The notes: generated from the letters alone by a model not told the origin. A stretch of 64,000 nt of DNA from Biscogniauxia marginata (GCA_022695795.1 MU404122.1:1-64000); one strand, 5' to 3'; positions 11,038 to 23,975 are shown, numbered from the stretch's first letter. A program made the numbers and translations.

Positions 11038-12670
11038 TCATCGCAAGTCACTCCTAGTCCTTCGTGTGCTTCTCCGACTCCGCATTAATCTGGATGGTTG
11101 TCGGCGCGTAGCGCGAGGTGGAGGGCCTTTTCGACTTGCTTTTAGCCTCCTCACTTCGGCATTCCAAAATGCTTGTTTCGCCAAGGCCTCCTGCATCTCG
11201 TCTGGAGCCCGGGGTCTGAATCTTAGTTTCTCGAGGGGGTCGTCATACGTTTTATCGCCCATGAGGTCCGCCGTGGAAGAAGGGTGAAGAACAAGGGCTC
11301 TTGTAACCAGCTGGGAATGAACGAAGGTAGCTGGGTCTTCGTAGTCCTCGAGAAGCTCCTCGTGTTGAAATGCCAACGCTAGCCTGTAACGCCGCGCAAC
11401 CTGTGCCCAAGACGCCCTGACACTTTTTTGAAGAAAGAAGCTCCAAGTACTCGCCCACCTCACAGTGGCTTCTGCGTTAGATACTATGTACTGGAAAATG
11501 CCGGTGTCTCCGTTGGTGGTATTGTATATCTTAATGGAGTGGACGACCGGCATGCGCATTGCGGCTTTCGCGGCTGTACGAAGGAGACCATTGAGAGACC
11601 CGTTGTCGGCATTTTCTGTAATCAGGCATGTGGTCAGGGTGAGATGACGCAGGTTTTCCCAATTGTGCCGTCTAGACCAGGCCTGTGGGTGCGAAAATGG
11701 CTTGAAGAAGTGTTGAGCATCGATCCAATTGCAGACGTTGAGTTCCTCGAGCTGGCAGCTGCGCCAGGCAATATGGATACCAAGTTCGGCGCACTTCTCT
11801 CGCGATCCCCAGGCAACATCGCCGTTTTCAAATTCCTCGAAGGTTTCGCAGTGCTGGAACACATTGATCTTCTTTAATGAGGTTGGCCACGTGGGGATAT
11901 CTCCAGCCAGTTCTTGATTCATTAGCTTCAGTTAACGGCACGCGTTTTTTTCATTGCCAAAACTTACCCTCGTCATCAAACTCTTGCTCGTCTTTCCAAG
12001 GCTGGTGCCAAGGCTCGAGATGGATTTCCGTCAGCCGTGGGAGGTTCGACAGTATTGCATACAGCGAATTATGATCGATTCTCCGAAGATTTCGACGCAG
12101 CACACTAAAGCCAGTGACGACCTCTACTCTAGGAAGCCCGTAAAAGCCTAAAGGATTGCGTTCGAGGTCAAAACTCAAGTCAAAAAACCTAATACCCCAT
12201 TCAACATAATTCCACGTCCAGTTCTCTTCCCCGGACATGTTGGCTATATCGCTGGGAGAGTGTGCGCTCAGCTCGAGATGTAGTCCGGAAGGGTTGCTCT
12301 TGAATATTTTGTCAGAATCCCACCCATGAAGGATATTGAGAAGCCGCAGGATAGCTTGAGAAAACGTGATTCGAGCCGCATCCGCTTGTTCTGGCGTCTC
12401 TACGGTATAACGAAGAAACCGGCCGTATGTAGGCAGCTTGACGCGAAACCACAGGTACCGAAGACAAGCCTGACGTCTGATGTTGTTACCGAAAACCTGT
12501 TCAAAGAGGTCTAGGTCCGTAGGGTTAGACAAAAGCTCAAGTTCATTAAAAGTCGCTTTCTCGACGATAGCTTGCCATTCTTTGCACACAGCGGCGCAGG
12601 TTGAAAGATCTGTTGAGATGCTTTGGAGAATCATCAGCTTCAACTCCGCCGGTAGCATATTCCAAGCCAT
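11038..12670 (-). CDS. F-box domain protein
   Basis: Exons on the minus strand are 12670-11968 and 11900-11038 (521 aa). The 67-nt intron 11967-11901 (GTAAGT...GAG, phase 1) restores one frame; a nearer AG at 11926 would not. The N-terminus (about 1-45) is an F-box: MAWNMLPAELKLMILQSI followed by a Cys/Trp-containing helix ending near EWQAIVEKA. The rest has leucine-spaced segments (for example QLEELNVCNW and NLRHLTLTTC) resembling degenerate leucine-rich repeats, and an Arg-rich C-terminal tail. F-box proteins are substrate-receptor subunits of SCF ubiquitin ligases; the substrate is unknown. Orphan F-box/LRR genes of this kind are abundant in filamentous fungi. Confidence 0.8.
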
Positions 12671-13450
12671 TTTCTAGGGATTCGGTCGCTGATCTCGAAT
12701 AACGGAGAAGAGAAACAATCTTCAATCTTAATACGGAGCGAAAAACTTATCGTAGTAATCATAGACGAAAAACGACAAATGTGCCCAAGTCACTTATACT
12801 CGTTGAGCGAGCTCCACTATCCCGACCTTATTCAGCCCTGACAAACCTTGTACGTGAAAACTCTATATGATCATTGAAATGGGATAATCGCAACAATGGG
12901 GAGAATGGTGAGTTGTGGTGCTTTTTTACAATTTGTTTTAACACCGCTTAGGTTCGCAGCACACAACCTTCCGTAAGTACCAAACCTCGCCAAGCTGAAC
13001 CTGCTCATGTCAAGTCAAGTAAGCAACATATATTAGGAATGTAAAAGTTTTGCCGTATGGTAATTAAACTAATAACTCATATTTTTCAGTTTATAAAATT
13101 TTAATATAAAACGTTTTAAAATTTCAAGTTAATATAAACATATATTTTTATAAAATTATGTTAAAAGTTTTATTTATCTATAAATTAAAATTTCGTGTCT
13201 TTTAAACGTAATTAATTACGTTTTTTTAGTAAGTAGACCGATGTTTATAATGATAATCAGGAATTAGGGCCTGCAAAAGGAGGCCGAGAAGCTAGAGGTG
13301 CAGGTGGTAGAGACAAGCATGGCAAACCTCAGGTGGCACAGAACAAGCGTCGGAAGAGAACGATAAGGAAAATCTGGAAACAAAAAAGCTATATGAACTA
13401 TGTCACTCTGAAAGGCATATTAATGCATCACTCGCACCAAATCCAATAAT
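12671..13450. other. Intergenic with short AT-rich patch and repeat-like relic
   Basis: About 13020-13250 is strongly AT-rich (RIP-like). It is followed at 13260-13400 by a purine-rich stretch that would code for a charged, coiled-coil-like fragment (KEAEKLE...), reminiscent of C-terminal parts of fungal transposases. No intact frame is present. The tail of the neighbouring P450 gene follows directly. Confidence 0.4.
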
Positions 13451-15301
13451 TTACATGCTACCCCTATCTCTACACCGTATTCTCACCGGCACTTTGCCAG
13501 CTGGATACGACATGCCACTGCCGAAACCCTTGAGCGTAAAGTCCTCCTGCACGTCCCTACCCCCCTCTAGTATCTCGCAGTCAAACAGGCTTATCATCAA
13601 GGCGGTTGTTAGTAATATCTGGCGTCTAGCAAAGTGCCGGCCGGGACATTGTCGCGGCCCGCCACCGTAGGGAATCCACGACCCCTCAAGCTCTTTCGTG
13701 GTGAATGTCGGAGAAGAAGCAGAATTGTGCGGTTGGGTATTGTCATGAGCACTTTTTGACGGATATTTGAGGAATCTTCCAATCCAGAACTGGTCGACGG
13801 GGTGCTCGTTGTTCAAGCCAGTGTTCCATGCTTTGGAATCCATGTGCGCAACCGTCGTCAGCGCGACAACGATCTTTCGCCTTGGTATGATCCAATCTCG
13901 GATATTCAAGTCAACTTTGTCTGCCATCCTGATGATGTAGAAGTGCATCCTGAGGCGTAGAGTCTCAGCATAGACAGCCTGGAGGAGTGGCAGGCGAAGC
14001 AACTGGTCGACATCGAACTGGATGCGGCCGTCTGAATCTTTGAGCGCACAGGCATCAACCTCGGCCCTCACGCTAGCGAGCAGCTTAGAGTCTCGATATA
14101 TCTCAAAGATAGTCCAGGACGCAGCAGTTATGGAATTCCTTGCTCTGTATGAGAAGTTAGCCGGGAGTAGTCTGAACCTTGGAACGCGGATACTATAGCT
14201 TACGCCCATATTGCTCCAAAATCTTCGGATGCGATAGCAGCGTGGTCGAAACCGTCCATTTCCAGAAACATTTCGTGTCTCTCCCGGAAGAAGCTGCTCC
14301 CCCAGAATGGGTCGTCGCCGTCGGCGCCGATAGCTGAGTCACTGTAGTGGTCTCTCGCGTGCTGCTGCCAAACTTTAACGGCATTCAACACCCTCATCCG
14401 AACCGCGTAGGCCCTTGGAGCGAGAAACCAGGGAATACCTGTGAAAGATGTCAGTCAAGTATGATGCTGTATGTTTCCTGACGCTGTACCTTGCAGATAA
14501 GTCTGTAAGTTACGGTCAAAATCCCAGTAATCCTGCAGGAAGTGTGGATTCAGGCTTAAGAGGTATGGGCCGCAAAGGGCATTGAGAATTGAGACGGTGG
14601 CCTCATCTCCGACGACCTTCATCAGGTCGGCACGATATTCCCAATCGGACCCAATGTGATCGTGCAAACTATACAATTGTTGCGTGATATTGTCTGCGAA
14701 CCTATTCCAAAATGGCAAAAGCCTCTTCCCCTCCAGAAATCGGACTAAGGACTGGTGCACACGGTAGTCTATACGATTACAGGCCTCCACCGTGCTGCCC
14801 GGGTGAGGCACATGGCCACCGCCAGAGTCGTCCTTGTCGTATAGACTCAGAGCCTTGGCTGGTAGGCCGAAAGCGTATCCAAGAGCGAATTTGACGAAAG
14901 GTATTGACGTACACGCCCAAGAACTCTTAAAGAGGGCTTTGATGTTCTCCGGTCCCCGGATCACATAGAACTCTTGCGTGAAAATCTTGACTAGAACCGG
15001 GTGCGCACATTGAAAGAAATTCCTGTGACAGGTCAGTCGCGGCTATAAAAAGTGACGTACGGAGTGCTTACGTTTGGTTCAAGACAAAGTCTCTTGGTTT
15101 CCACAGGTACGTGATTGGCAGACTTCCCAACAGCGGGAAGACATGAGGGAACGTGAGGGGAACACCTTTGGCATTGTCGTGCTTCTCGTTCGCCGTAAAC
15201 CTGTCACGTTTGCCAGTATACCGACGCCAGAGCGCAGTAATTAGAAGCAGAGAAAGGGCCCCCAGGCTGGCTACGCGCAGTGGAAGAAGTTCGAAAAGCA
15301 T
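13451..15301 (-). CDS. Cytochrome P450 monooxygenase
   Basis: Four exons on the minus strand: 15301-15072, 15022-14490, 14438-14204 and 14144-13451 (563 aa). Introns are 49, 51 and 59 nt with GT-AG ends and CTGAC/CTAAC branch sites, and all phases join cleanly. The N-terminus is a membrane anchor (VASLGALSLLLITALW, then Arg residues), so an ER-membrane enzyme is expected. The I-helix region reads NSITAASWTIFE (about 336-347), the ExxR motif is ETLR (393-396), and the haem loop is PYGGGPRQCPGRHFA with the ligand Cys about 499. The PYGGGPRQCPGR form and I-helix resemble fungal P450s related to the CYP7/CYP8 type. Substrate is unknown. It is divergent from the membrane-protein gene at 16257; no biosynthetic core enzyme is adjacent. 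Confidence 0.92.
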
Positions 15302-16256
15302 CGTTTTTATCTGTATTCCTAGAAAGCGGATTTAACTTGAACAGGCGCCATTCGTCTTGGTAGAGAAAGAGAATTGGGGGTAACAGCTCGATATCTTGTG
15401 TCTTGTCATATATTTAAAGACCCTGGCGGCTACACTACTATTATTGGTCCGGCACGGGGCTATATATGGTACTGTCATGGTGCCACGACAGATTCAAAAC
15501 GCAAGGGCTCAAGTAGTAATCTCCGAGGATCATAGGTATATATTGTGATTGAAAAGGAGACCCGGCGCGCTTAGTGGAAAATGTAATAGGGTTACAGTAC
15601 AGCTGCTGTGCCCCGGCCCCTCCAACGCCGTGCCCGTGACACTGGGGGGGCCAGGCTGTGGCAGCCATATCAGACAGGGTTGGAGCCTTGGATATCACTC
15701 ACACAGGTGATACTTATTGCTGATTTTTTTTTTACTTACCGGCAGGACAGCAACATGGCACCGCCGTGACAATATTATTTTAGCAGTATACGTGTAATAT
15801 AATTTCCCGCCAACTGTTACAACCGGTACCAAGGAGAGTAAGTGAGGAGGGTAAGAATGGTGAGAATGGTGTGGGTGTATATGCAGGCTGCGTTGCCCCC
15901 AATTGATTGATAGATTTCAGCTTTCACGGCCTCCAAGTTCGCACCAGCCTCGTCAAATAGCACGCTTCTCGCGACTGAAGTAGCCATTTATGGTATCGTT
16001 GCCTCCATCAAAATTGGCCATGCTATATGCCGTGATGACAGTAGTTGCCGGACCCTATGGGGGCCAGAAGAAGACCAAAGAGGCCCCCTTAGAGGCGAAA
16101 CTGCTACACACAACCAGGCAGGTTGGCTTATAACACTCCGAAATGGTTATTTATCCTCCTCAGATCCCTAAACATGCCTTTCCAAGCTCAGGCTCAGGCT
16201 CATCCTCCTTCAAAGGCTACCACCAGTTGACGCACCAGGCCAAATCCACGGGAAAC
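15302..16256. other. Divergent intergenic region (P450 / membrane protein)
   Basis: The region separates two divergently transcribed genes and presumably carries both promoters. A chance minus frame (15441-15698) has no features. An ATG at 16143 opens the same frame as the downstream gene and could extend it by 38 residues. Confidence 0.45.
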
Positions 16257-17634
16257 ATGGCTGCTTCTCTAGATTCCCAAGAGGCCAGGAGACTCATCGA
16301 GTCGTCTAGCCAGATTCATATGCATGCCTTCCAAGTAGGGCGACTCCAAACTTCGTTTTATGAATGCCGCTGACCTTCATGCAGGTGGCTCTCGGGGTAT
16401 TGACCGGCCTGGCGCTTTGCTGCTTCGTCGCGCGGATGGCTATACGGCTCACATACCATAAATGTCTGCGCCTGGATGACGCATTCCTGATTGTTGCTGC
16501 TGCCTCTCTATGCGCGGCTACCGGCATTTTGTACCACATCTGCTATTTCCTCTACCTGCACTCGGCTACTCTGCTCGTCCCGCAACTTCTACCTTACTTG
16601 CTTGCCAATTTCAGTGAACTTCTCGAGCTCCAAAAGAGAGTGTACCCGTTTCTGGCCCTAATATGGACGACGACTTTTGCTGTCAAAGGATGCTTTCTGG
16701 CATTCATGCGTCCGCTCGTTTGGCATATATCGCGAACAGTGAATTGGTATTACTGGTTCATAGTGGTCTTCTGCATAATATCTTGGGCGTTTGTCATCGC
16801 GGATCCATTCATCATATGCCCATATTTTGGAGTGGACGCAAGTTAGTACCGTCTGTCCTAGCCGAGTTTCCACCTAGGTTAACCTATACATAGTGAAGTG
16901 CTTCAGCTCTACTGTGGACGGGAAGAAGACACTCGGGCTTACTGCACTCGTTACTGTCCTAGACATACTTTCCGATATAATGGGTAAGTCTCATTTGGTT
17001 TTGTGTACTAGCCAGCTCGTTGCTCCTGGAAGCTCACATCGCGTCAGTCGTCAGTCTTCCCATTATTGTCCTCAGGGGCTCGTTCCTTAGCCGGTCTACC
17101 AAGTTCGGCTTAGTAATCTTCCTCTGCCTCTCTATCTTCATGGCAATCTGCGCTATTGTCAGGATTGCCGGATTCCACTACAAGGGGCTCGAGGATGACA
17201 CCTGGGAGTTCTTCTGGCAGCACACTGAAGGTGCCGTGGCGGTCATGATGGCGTCAATCACTGCGTTTCGTACGCTATTTGTCAAACAGACAAATGACGC
17301 CGAGTCTACAACGCCTCGCAGTCCGGTGGAGAGCCTTTTCCATAGACTCTTCAGGCGCTTCCAATCACTGGCTCGAGCACAGCCTGCCGAGAAACCCACC
17401 TCGACCCTGGATACCTCGATTCTCAAGCTCCCTAAAATACCGTCTCCTATATTCACTGGCGTGAGAACTTTCATTCGTAGAAACAACCGGACCGACGTGA
17501 GCGCGGCTACGTTTGCCACCCTAGACTCCGCAATCGATGCCTCCGAAGCAGACTATCACACAGCTCTCAAAACACAGAACCGAGACGCCAGTGGCAACAC
17601 CTATTCACATGGCAACCCGCCAGGTTGTGCTTGA
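16257..17634 (+). CDS. Fungal rhodopsin-domain integral membrane protein
   Basis: Exons 16257-16334, 16385-16841, 16894-16983 and 17048-17634 give 403 aa; introns are 50, 52 and 64 nt. The chosen start (MAASLDSQEARR) may be extended in frame to the ATG at 16143. The product has about seven hydrophobic segments with the family pattern: a first helix (VALGVLTGLALCCFVARM), a cytosolic LRLDDAFL motif, a helix ending in CPYFG, a conserved extracellular Cys (MKCFSS), then DILSDIM, LPIIVLR and a final helix before a long Ser/Thr/Arg-rich cytosolic tail (about 280-403). This is the fungal rhodopsin-like (SAT4/PTH11-related) family, some members of which act as surface receptors in pathogens; a specific function cannot be inferred here. 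Confidence 0.88.
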
Positions 17635-18179
17635 ATACCTACAGGGACCAAGTGACTACTTCTTAGTTATAAGTACCGCAGCGGATTTCCTAAGAAGACC
17701 ACAAGGCTTATCAGACTGACATGCCTTGTGAAATTGAACAAAGAGCTCTGATTGGTCGCAGGGGGGATCCTGATGATTTGATTGGCCTGAACCAAATACG
17801 TGCAAAATGCAATATTTAAACTCGGCATGTTTTCTTTTTACAAATCACTTATTATAAATAGTCCGGTGGTGAAGACTTTTTATTCGTAAATTTACTGTAA
17901 ATCTACCGTATATTTGATGGGGCGGGGGGCTGGTACGGTTATCTCGAATTGTCGGGTTTTTATTCCGTCAAGTTAAAATTTTACCGAGGATCCAGACTTA
18001 TTACCCCTAATTTTTGGTTGATTAAATGGGTTCTCCTCCAGACCCCCTCTAGCAATCCCCATTTCTACAGGGGAGACATTGTCCTTCTTCCTCGCATGCC
18101 TTTTGCCATTTTCCTTTTCTAGCTTCAATCAACTGCACACAGTTGCCCACTGGTTCCGCGTCAAGGAAAAGCTGTGGCT
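17635..18179. other. Intergenic / promoter region
   Basis: The 545 bp between the membrane-protein stop and the tannase-family start contain pyrimidine-rich tracts just upstream of the next gene, as is common for fungal promoters. No other feature is seen. Confidence 0.4.
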
Positions 18180-19832
18180 ATGCCTCTCAAAATGTTTACG
18201 GCGTGGCAACTGACATTGTTGCTACTCTTCGCAACAAGGGCCGTCTCTGACCCAGCACGACCGTGCTCCTCCGAATCTTTCTTGTTTCCATCTATTTTCG
18301 GTGCAAGGCACGTTCAAACAGCCGCGTCGCTCCTAGATGGCTACAATGGTCCCGGGAGGAGGGCGGAGGCCTCACTGGTCGGCACCGATGGTGTAAATGC
18401 CTGCAATGTCTCTGTATCTTACACCCATCCTGGTCATGGCGATACAGTCACTGTCCAAGTTTGGCTCCCCATCTCCAATTATAATTCCCGGTTCGTAGGC
18501 GTCGGCGGAGGTGGCTGGCAAGCCGGGGATATCGGCGGAGACATCATGCCGGCCCTGACGTACCAGGGATATGCCACCGTGACGACCGATGGCGGTTATC
18601 CATACTGGGCCGCCAATGCCGGGGCAAACAGCGCCTGGTTGATGAAGGAGCCTGGTAATTTAGACTACCCTCTCTTTATAAACTTCGCGTATCGTGCCCT
18701 TCATGACATGACTGTCATCGGCAAGCATATCACTGACCAATATTACGGGGAACCACCCAAGTTCTCGTATTGGTACGGCTGCTCAACGGGCGGGAGGCAA
18801 GGTCTAACCATGGCTCAGAAATATCCGGAAGATTATGACGGAATCCTAACTTCCTGCCCGGCGGTGGGCTTTCCAGCCCTCCTGGTGGCAATGTACTGGC
18901 CCCAGTTTGTCATGCATCAGCTAGGTACATATCCACCAGCCTGTCAGTTTGAGGCAGTAGCAGCTAGCGCAGTCGAGGCTTGTGACAAACTTGATGGGGT
19001 AAATGATGGAATCATCTCTCGGCGAGACCTCTGCGACTTCGAACCGGAGTCAGTGATCGGAAAAGAGTTTGATTGCCAGGGAACACCCTCTCGGATTACT
19101 AAGGAAACGGTCGAAATTGTGAAGGCAATGCTGCGAGGGCCTACCGACCCAGAGGGTGAGCAGCTTTTCCCCGGGACGACGCATGGAACGGCCGCTACCG
19201 GTTTCGTCGCTACTGCGAACACGCTCTGTGCGGATGGGCAATGTACCGGCGGCGTTCCTTTCCCCATAGCGATAGACTGGATCAGACTTCTAGTCAAAAA
19301 GGACCCTTCCTTTGATCCTAGTACCTTGACACACGAGCAGTATGCCCAGATATTTCGCGAAAGCGTGCGTGAATATGGCTGGTGGATCGGAGCCGACGAT
19401 CCAGATCTACAAAAGTTCCATGAACAGGGGAACAAGATGATAATGTGGCACTCAACCAACGACGAGGCCATTTCGGTCAACGCCGCAATGCAGTACTACG
19501 AGGAAGTCATAGCTGCCGACCAGAAGCGTGGTATCGATACCAAGGATTACTACCGCTACTTTGAGGTACCGGGGGCCAGGCACTGTGGGGCGCCTCCGGG
19601 AGTCCCATATCCTTTGAACGCTCTTGACACTCTGCGTCTTTGGGTCGAAGACAGCATTACGCCAGAAGAGCTGGATGCTGTTGTGCTAGGAAAGGTTGAT
19701 GAATCAGACAAGGTGCACCACCCAATATGTGTTTATCCAAAGGTTGGCACTTTGACCCTTCAGGGTTTCCAATGCCACGAGCCTGGTACAACCAGGGAGA
19801 CAGCACAGCTTAACATTAAGGATGAATTGTAA
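18180..19832 (+). CDS. Secreted tannase / feruloyl esterase family hydrolase
   Basis: A single exon encodes 550 aa; the ATG at 18180 precedes a signal peptide (FTAWQLTLLLLFATRAVS). Enzymes of this family release ferulic acid from plant cell-wall polysaccharides or hydrolyse gallate esters outside the cell. The nucleophile motif YGCSTGGRQG puts the catalytic Ser at 202 next to Cys201. Asp428 (HSTNDEA) and His468 (GARHC) complete the triad, with Cys469 beside the His. This paired CS...HC arrangement, where the two cysteines form a disulfide under the active site, is diagnostic of the family. A D-rich loop (CDKLDGVNDGII, about 268-279) matches the calcium-binding lid segment. Length is normal. 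The choice between tannase and type-B feruloyl esterase is not decidable by eye. Confidence 0.93.
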   Translation: MPLKMFTAWQLTLLLLFATRAVSDPARPCSSESFLFPSIFGARHVQTAASLLDGYNGPGRRAEASLVGTDGVNACNVSVSYTHPGHGDTVTVQVWLPISNYNSRFVGVGGGGWQAGDIGGDIMPALTYQGYATVTTDGGYPYWAANAGANSAWLMKEPGNLDYPLFINFAYRALHDMTVIGKHITDQYYGEPPKFSYWYGCSTGGRQGLTMAQKYPEDYDGILTSCPAVGFPALLVAMYWPQFVMHQLGTYPPACQFEAVAASAVEACDKLDGVNDGIISRRDLCDFEPESVIGKEFDCQGTPSRITKETVEIVKAMLRGPTDPEGEQLFPGTTHGTAATGFVATANTLCADGQCTGGVPFPIAIDWIRLLVKKDPSFDPSTLTHEQYAQIFRESVREYGWWIGADDPDLQKFHEQGNKMIMWHSTNDEAISVNAAMQYYEEVIAADQKRGIDTKDYYRYFEVPGARHCGAPPGVPYPLNALDTLRLWVEDSITPEELDAVVLGKVDESDKVHHPICVYPKVGTLTLQGFQCHEPGTTRETAQLNIKDEL

Positions 19833-22800
19833 AAACTACCATCTATACCATGATAACAGGTATATGTAACATATATGCATTAAAGTAGGCTAGGGTCAGA
19901 CGCTGGCAACGTAAGCCTCATCTGAAGTCAAACTTGTTACAAGATTTTATATATATTCAGTAGACGGGATATTATTCGCGTCGTATCTATTGCGTCTAAG
20001 AAGAGAACCTGCAGGCGATTGCCTAATATTAGTCCCAACCGACGAATAAGTACCCATCTTGTGCGCTGTGATACCAACTGCTGTATATCGTAGAGTGTCT
20101 AATTCTCAATACGCATGAATATATTCTCAACGAGTACGATTCACTCAAATGGTCTTCGGATCTTTTGAAATACGGGGTACTAACCGTGCCTATTAGGCTG
20201 ACCCAAGCTGTCTAGAGAAAGAAGGGAGGGCCTGCTTATGTACATCACAGTGGCGAGATATCTTGGCCAGTATTTAGTCTGATATTTTCGGCTATGTATT
20301 CCCGCGGGTTCTTTAAGTCCTATATCGTATTTAGATAATGACTCGGCAGGGCAAGCAATTCCCCTCAGTCAGGCATCGCTTCATGCGCTCCAAACTTCCA
20401 ATCTAGCCGCCTTTTCTATATAGCAAGTGCAGACGTTGCATTACATCTCCAGGAAGAAAACAGGTTGACTGAAATATGACTACGTGGACTAACTACTGAA
20501 ATAAGGCCGAACGTTTTACGTCACGCTACTTGACTATTACTTTAAGGTCAATTCCCCGGTTATCTATATATTAGAGCTTCCGTGTACCATGCAAGGTTTC
20601 GTGCGTTCGCGGATCGCAGGCGATCCCGGGGAGGAGCGTTATGCAATGCCATGATCCGCAACTTACAAACAACCATATTATGTTAAAGTGGAAGTCCAAA
20701 CAAGCCTTAGGTAGATTTGCCATTTACCACATTTCCGATGACCACAGCTATGTGACCATGAAGGAAGCATCTGATAAGCAAGACTATGACATGGAAATTC
20801 TGCTCACAATTGGCTGAGTGTACTTGAAATTCAAATTCATCGCACAATGAATTCCATCTTCATCGTAGCTCTTCGAGAAAGGAAATAAATAATTCCATTT
20901 GTACTGACGATATGCCAACATAAAGGGCTCAGTCGGATAATAGGTTCCCTGAAACAAGGTCTCGACAAGACGAATGTCATTTTAAACCCAGCAACATAAG
21001 GATATTAGTGGCTCTCTAATAGGACAGAACTGAAAAACTCTTTCATGTAGATTCTCCTGCCATCTTGGACTGTTGTATCTAAGAGTGACATACCTTTCAT
21101 CTCTTTAATGACATCAGTAACCACCTTAATCGACAAGAGTGGCATGCCTGGTTTTATATTTGAGCTATGAATAGTTGAAAGTCACCTAGTAATTCCTTAT
21201 CGCTGCCACACCTAGAATTGGGTCGAGTAGATTGTTTAAGAAACTGAAGATCCCTTCAAGAGGTCAAATGCTCCGCGACCTCATGATCAATGCAGAAATT
21301 TTGCGAGCTTGAATTGGTTGTTATATGAAGGGAGTGTTGATTTTAGGAAAAATGTGTTATGCGCCTTAGCTTAGTGAGGCTTATATTTCAACAGGGAGAT
21401 GGGCCTTCGTACAGAACAGTTGCTCTCGATCCAGTTGATGAAGTATGATTCGAGCGCATCAATCGCTGCCTAAACCTTCCGGCATACCACATTATCATTG
21501 GTCTCTGAGGAGAAACGTTTCGAATTTCTTGAAGCATCGCTTCGAACTTCGTGGTCTCATCTACATCACTAAACCAGCTCACACAATCCTTGGTCAACTA
21601 CTCTACTCTAGACCGTAACTTGATCTCGTATAGACTGAAGTCATCAACAGTCCTGCTACTCAGGAATCACCAAGCGGTATATGAACATGCCGCACATGGA
21701 GGTAGAAGTAATTATTCATAGTTTCTCTAGTGGCGTTAGTGCGCTGCTAACTGAAAGTCTTCAAATTCTCGCTGCCACGCAGGTGCTTCAAGTACTTGTC
21801 AGCTACAGTAACGTTAAATGGGAATATGAATGCCGTGGTCCTGCGGCAATCTGTGCAGTTGCAAACGAATGTGCCAACCAGACCGGGGCCTTGGGTAGAC
21901 TTAGATTGTTGAAGAGGCATATGTTAGTAAGAAGTTCCGTGGATGCTAGAGACCAGTTTCGTAATGCTAGATTTACAAAAGTCAGTTGTACAGCACCACA
22001 AAAGCACGTAGCTGTTGCTTCATATTCTTTATACTAGCCGTCATCGACGCAGCTGGCCAGCTAGATATAAGGGTCAGACTTGTCAGCAAGGGCAGCCTTA
22101 GTGGTAAGCTCAAGTTAAGCCGCGTAAGGTGATTTCATTATATATAGGGCGGGATAGTGAATGTCGTGGGTCGATTTCAAGGGTTCCGATTTTATATATG
22201 TGATCAAGGGAGGTCGTTGGAATTTAAATTAACATACATGTGCGGTCTATATTCACAATACCCTCCGTAAGCGACATTATGCATCATATTTTTTAATGAT
22301 ATTCATCTGGATGCCTCCAGGCCCCAAGCAAACAGCGATGATCTTCATGCTTATCTAATTCTGTTATGGGGACGTTAAGTGATGCCAGAATATGTCAATA
22401 TATTTCATCAGGTCGAGCCTTATCAATCTAAGTTCCTTTCTCCTTGTTCGACCTGATTCCCTTACGTTTATATAGACAAGACAGTGCGGCACACGGTAAG
22501 GGTACCTGCGGACCTAAAGCCCGAATATCCCCTCCATTTCAGCCCAATATACCATATGATTCCATCTGCATTCCTGCCCTATTGCTGCCGGGTGACCCTT
22601 CGGCATATGTCCTGCAGGTCTTCATAACAAATTCACACCACTCATTTCTCTCCACACATTCCTCCATACAGTCTGACAGTTCTTGTAAATTAGGTTATAG
22701 TGCTACCGAAGCTCGAGATCCCCATTGGCGACACACTTTATTAAGTTCGCCCATGATAGGCAGGCAAGGAGAAGGAGTTATATCTAATAGGTCACAGAAT

Positions 22801-23689
22801 CTTGAGCCTTCCGATACCGTGAGTGAGGATTGCTTCGTATCTTCAGTCCACCTATTGGTTGTGCTTATACGCTGCTAACTTTCAAACTTCCCTGAAGAAA
22901 AATGTATATCTCCCTGTAGTTAATAGGATATTGGAATAGTCTACTATCACGATCAGACATCCCTAATATCTACCCCTAAGATAAAAATTACTACGCCGAT
23001 GTACTAGGATATCGCAAACTCTTTCCCATGTGTTGTGCTTATATAGAGTAATGACTGCACAGGCGACCCTATCTACAAAGAGTAATATAATTCAGCGACA
23101 AGCAGATGCTGATTTGTTCGTATTCTATCCCTTTGATTATTGATTAGATTATCGGCAATAATGTATGCCTATATAAGATTTGTATAACAGGGCAATTGTT
23201 GCGCGAAGGAATAGTAGAGGTACACATGGAAACGATATTTTCACATCTAAATGTCACGTTTGTTGTCCATCTTGTTTGGTACAACTCGTTCCCTCGCCGC
23301 CGAAAGCCTTCAAGTCTAGCGCTTACCAATAGAGGCCGAGAGTTATTGATTCTGACAATATGACTTGCCTCTCCTATATAGAAAAAACTATTTTTATAAA
23401 GCTGTGGTTGTAAACTTTGGAGGTTAGTATAGTTGCCAACCCGCTACTCGCTCCATGAAGAATATATTGCGTTTAAAAGCGTGATCTCATATTCCTAGCA
23501 AGCCATTCTGGAAGCCGAGCGCGATTCTACATTCTTAGATGTTGAAACCGCTGTACGAATCTGTCCGAAAAACTATACCTTCCTCCACTTACAGTGGATA
23601 AATGGGCATAGATGGCGCTGTGCGCAAGAACAGAAAATACATACTTAGGAGCTAGGCAAGTTACTAGGAAACCACGACATATACTAACT
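19833..23689. other. Long gene-poor stretch with decayed coding traces
   Basis: No intact gene is supported over 3.9 kb. Traces include a minus-strand open stretch at 20784-20981 (65 codons, no ATG, aromatic-rich), a minus-strand frame at 21388-21597 with a normal-looking composition but stops just upstream, and plus frames at 21681-22037 and 22444-22878 without recognisable features. I read this as old pseudogene and repeat debris. AT content rises towards 23690. Confidence 0.45.
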
Positions 23690-23950
23690 ACTAAAAAATG
23701 AAAATGCGCCTTTATTTATTGTTATTAAGTGTTTAAAACTTTATATATTTATAAGACTTTATTATATATAATTAATAATAAAAAACTAATATTATAAAAA
23801 TAAAAATAAAAAAGTTATAAGTTAAATTATATTAAATAAAAAAATAAAATAAAACAATGTTTATTATTATATAAATTAATTAAATTAAATTATAAATGTG
23901 TTAATACTTATCATTAAATAAGGACATCGTAGATCATGTGCCTTGTTTAT
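23690..23950. repeat. RIP-like AT-rich patch left of tRNA-Lys
   Basis: Nearly pure A/T sequence rich in TpA dinucleotides and devoid of open frames, ending abruptly 25 bp before the tRNA gene. A matching AT-rich patch follows the tRNA, with related phrases (AAGACTTTAT) on both sides. Consistent with repeat-induced mutation of inserted repeats. Confidence 0.6.
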
Positions 23951-23975
23951 ATTAGAAACGGCAACCTGCATCCCA

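Noticed and set aside
11926..11967. 42-nt intron in the F-box gene ending at 11926
   Set aside because: It breaks the reading frame; the 67-nt version ending at 11901 restores it.
12900..13450. Possible transposase gene near the charged fragment at 13260
   Set aside because: No open frame longer than a few tens of codons, no DDE motif, no terminal repeats found.
13451..19832. Secondary-metabolite cluster around the P450
   Set aside because: No synthase, transporter or pathway regulator; neighbours are an F-box protein, a membrane protein and an esterase.
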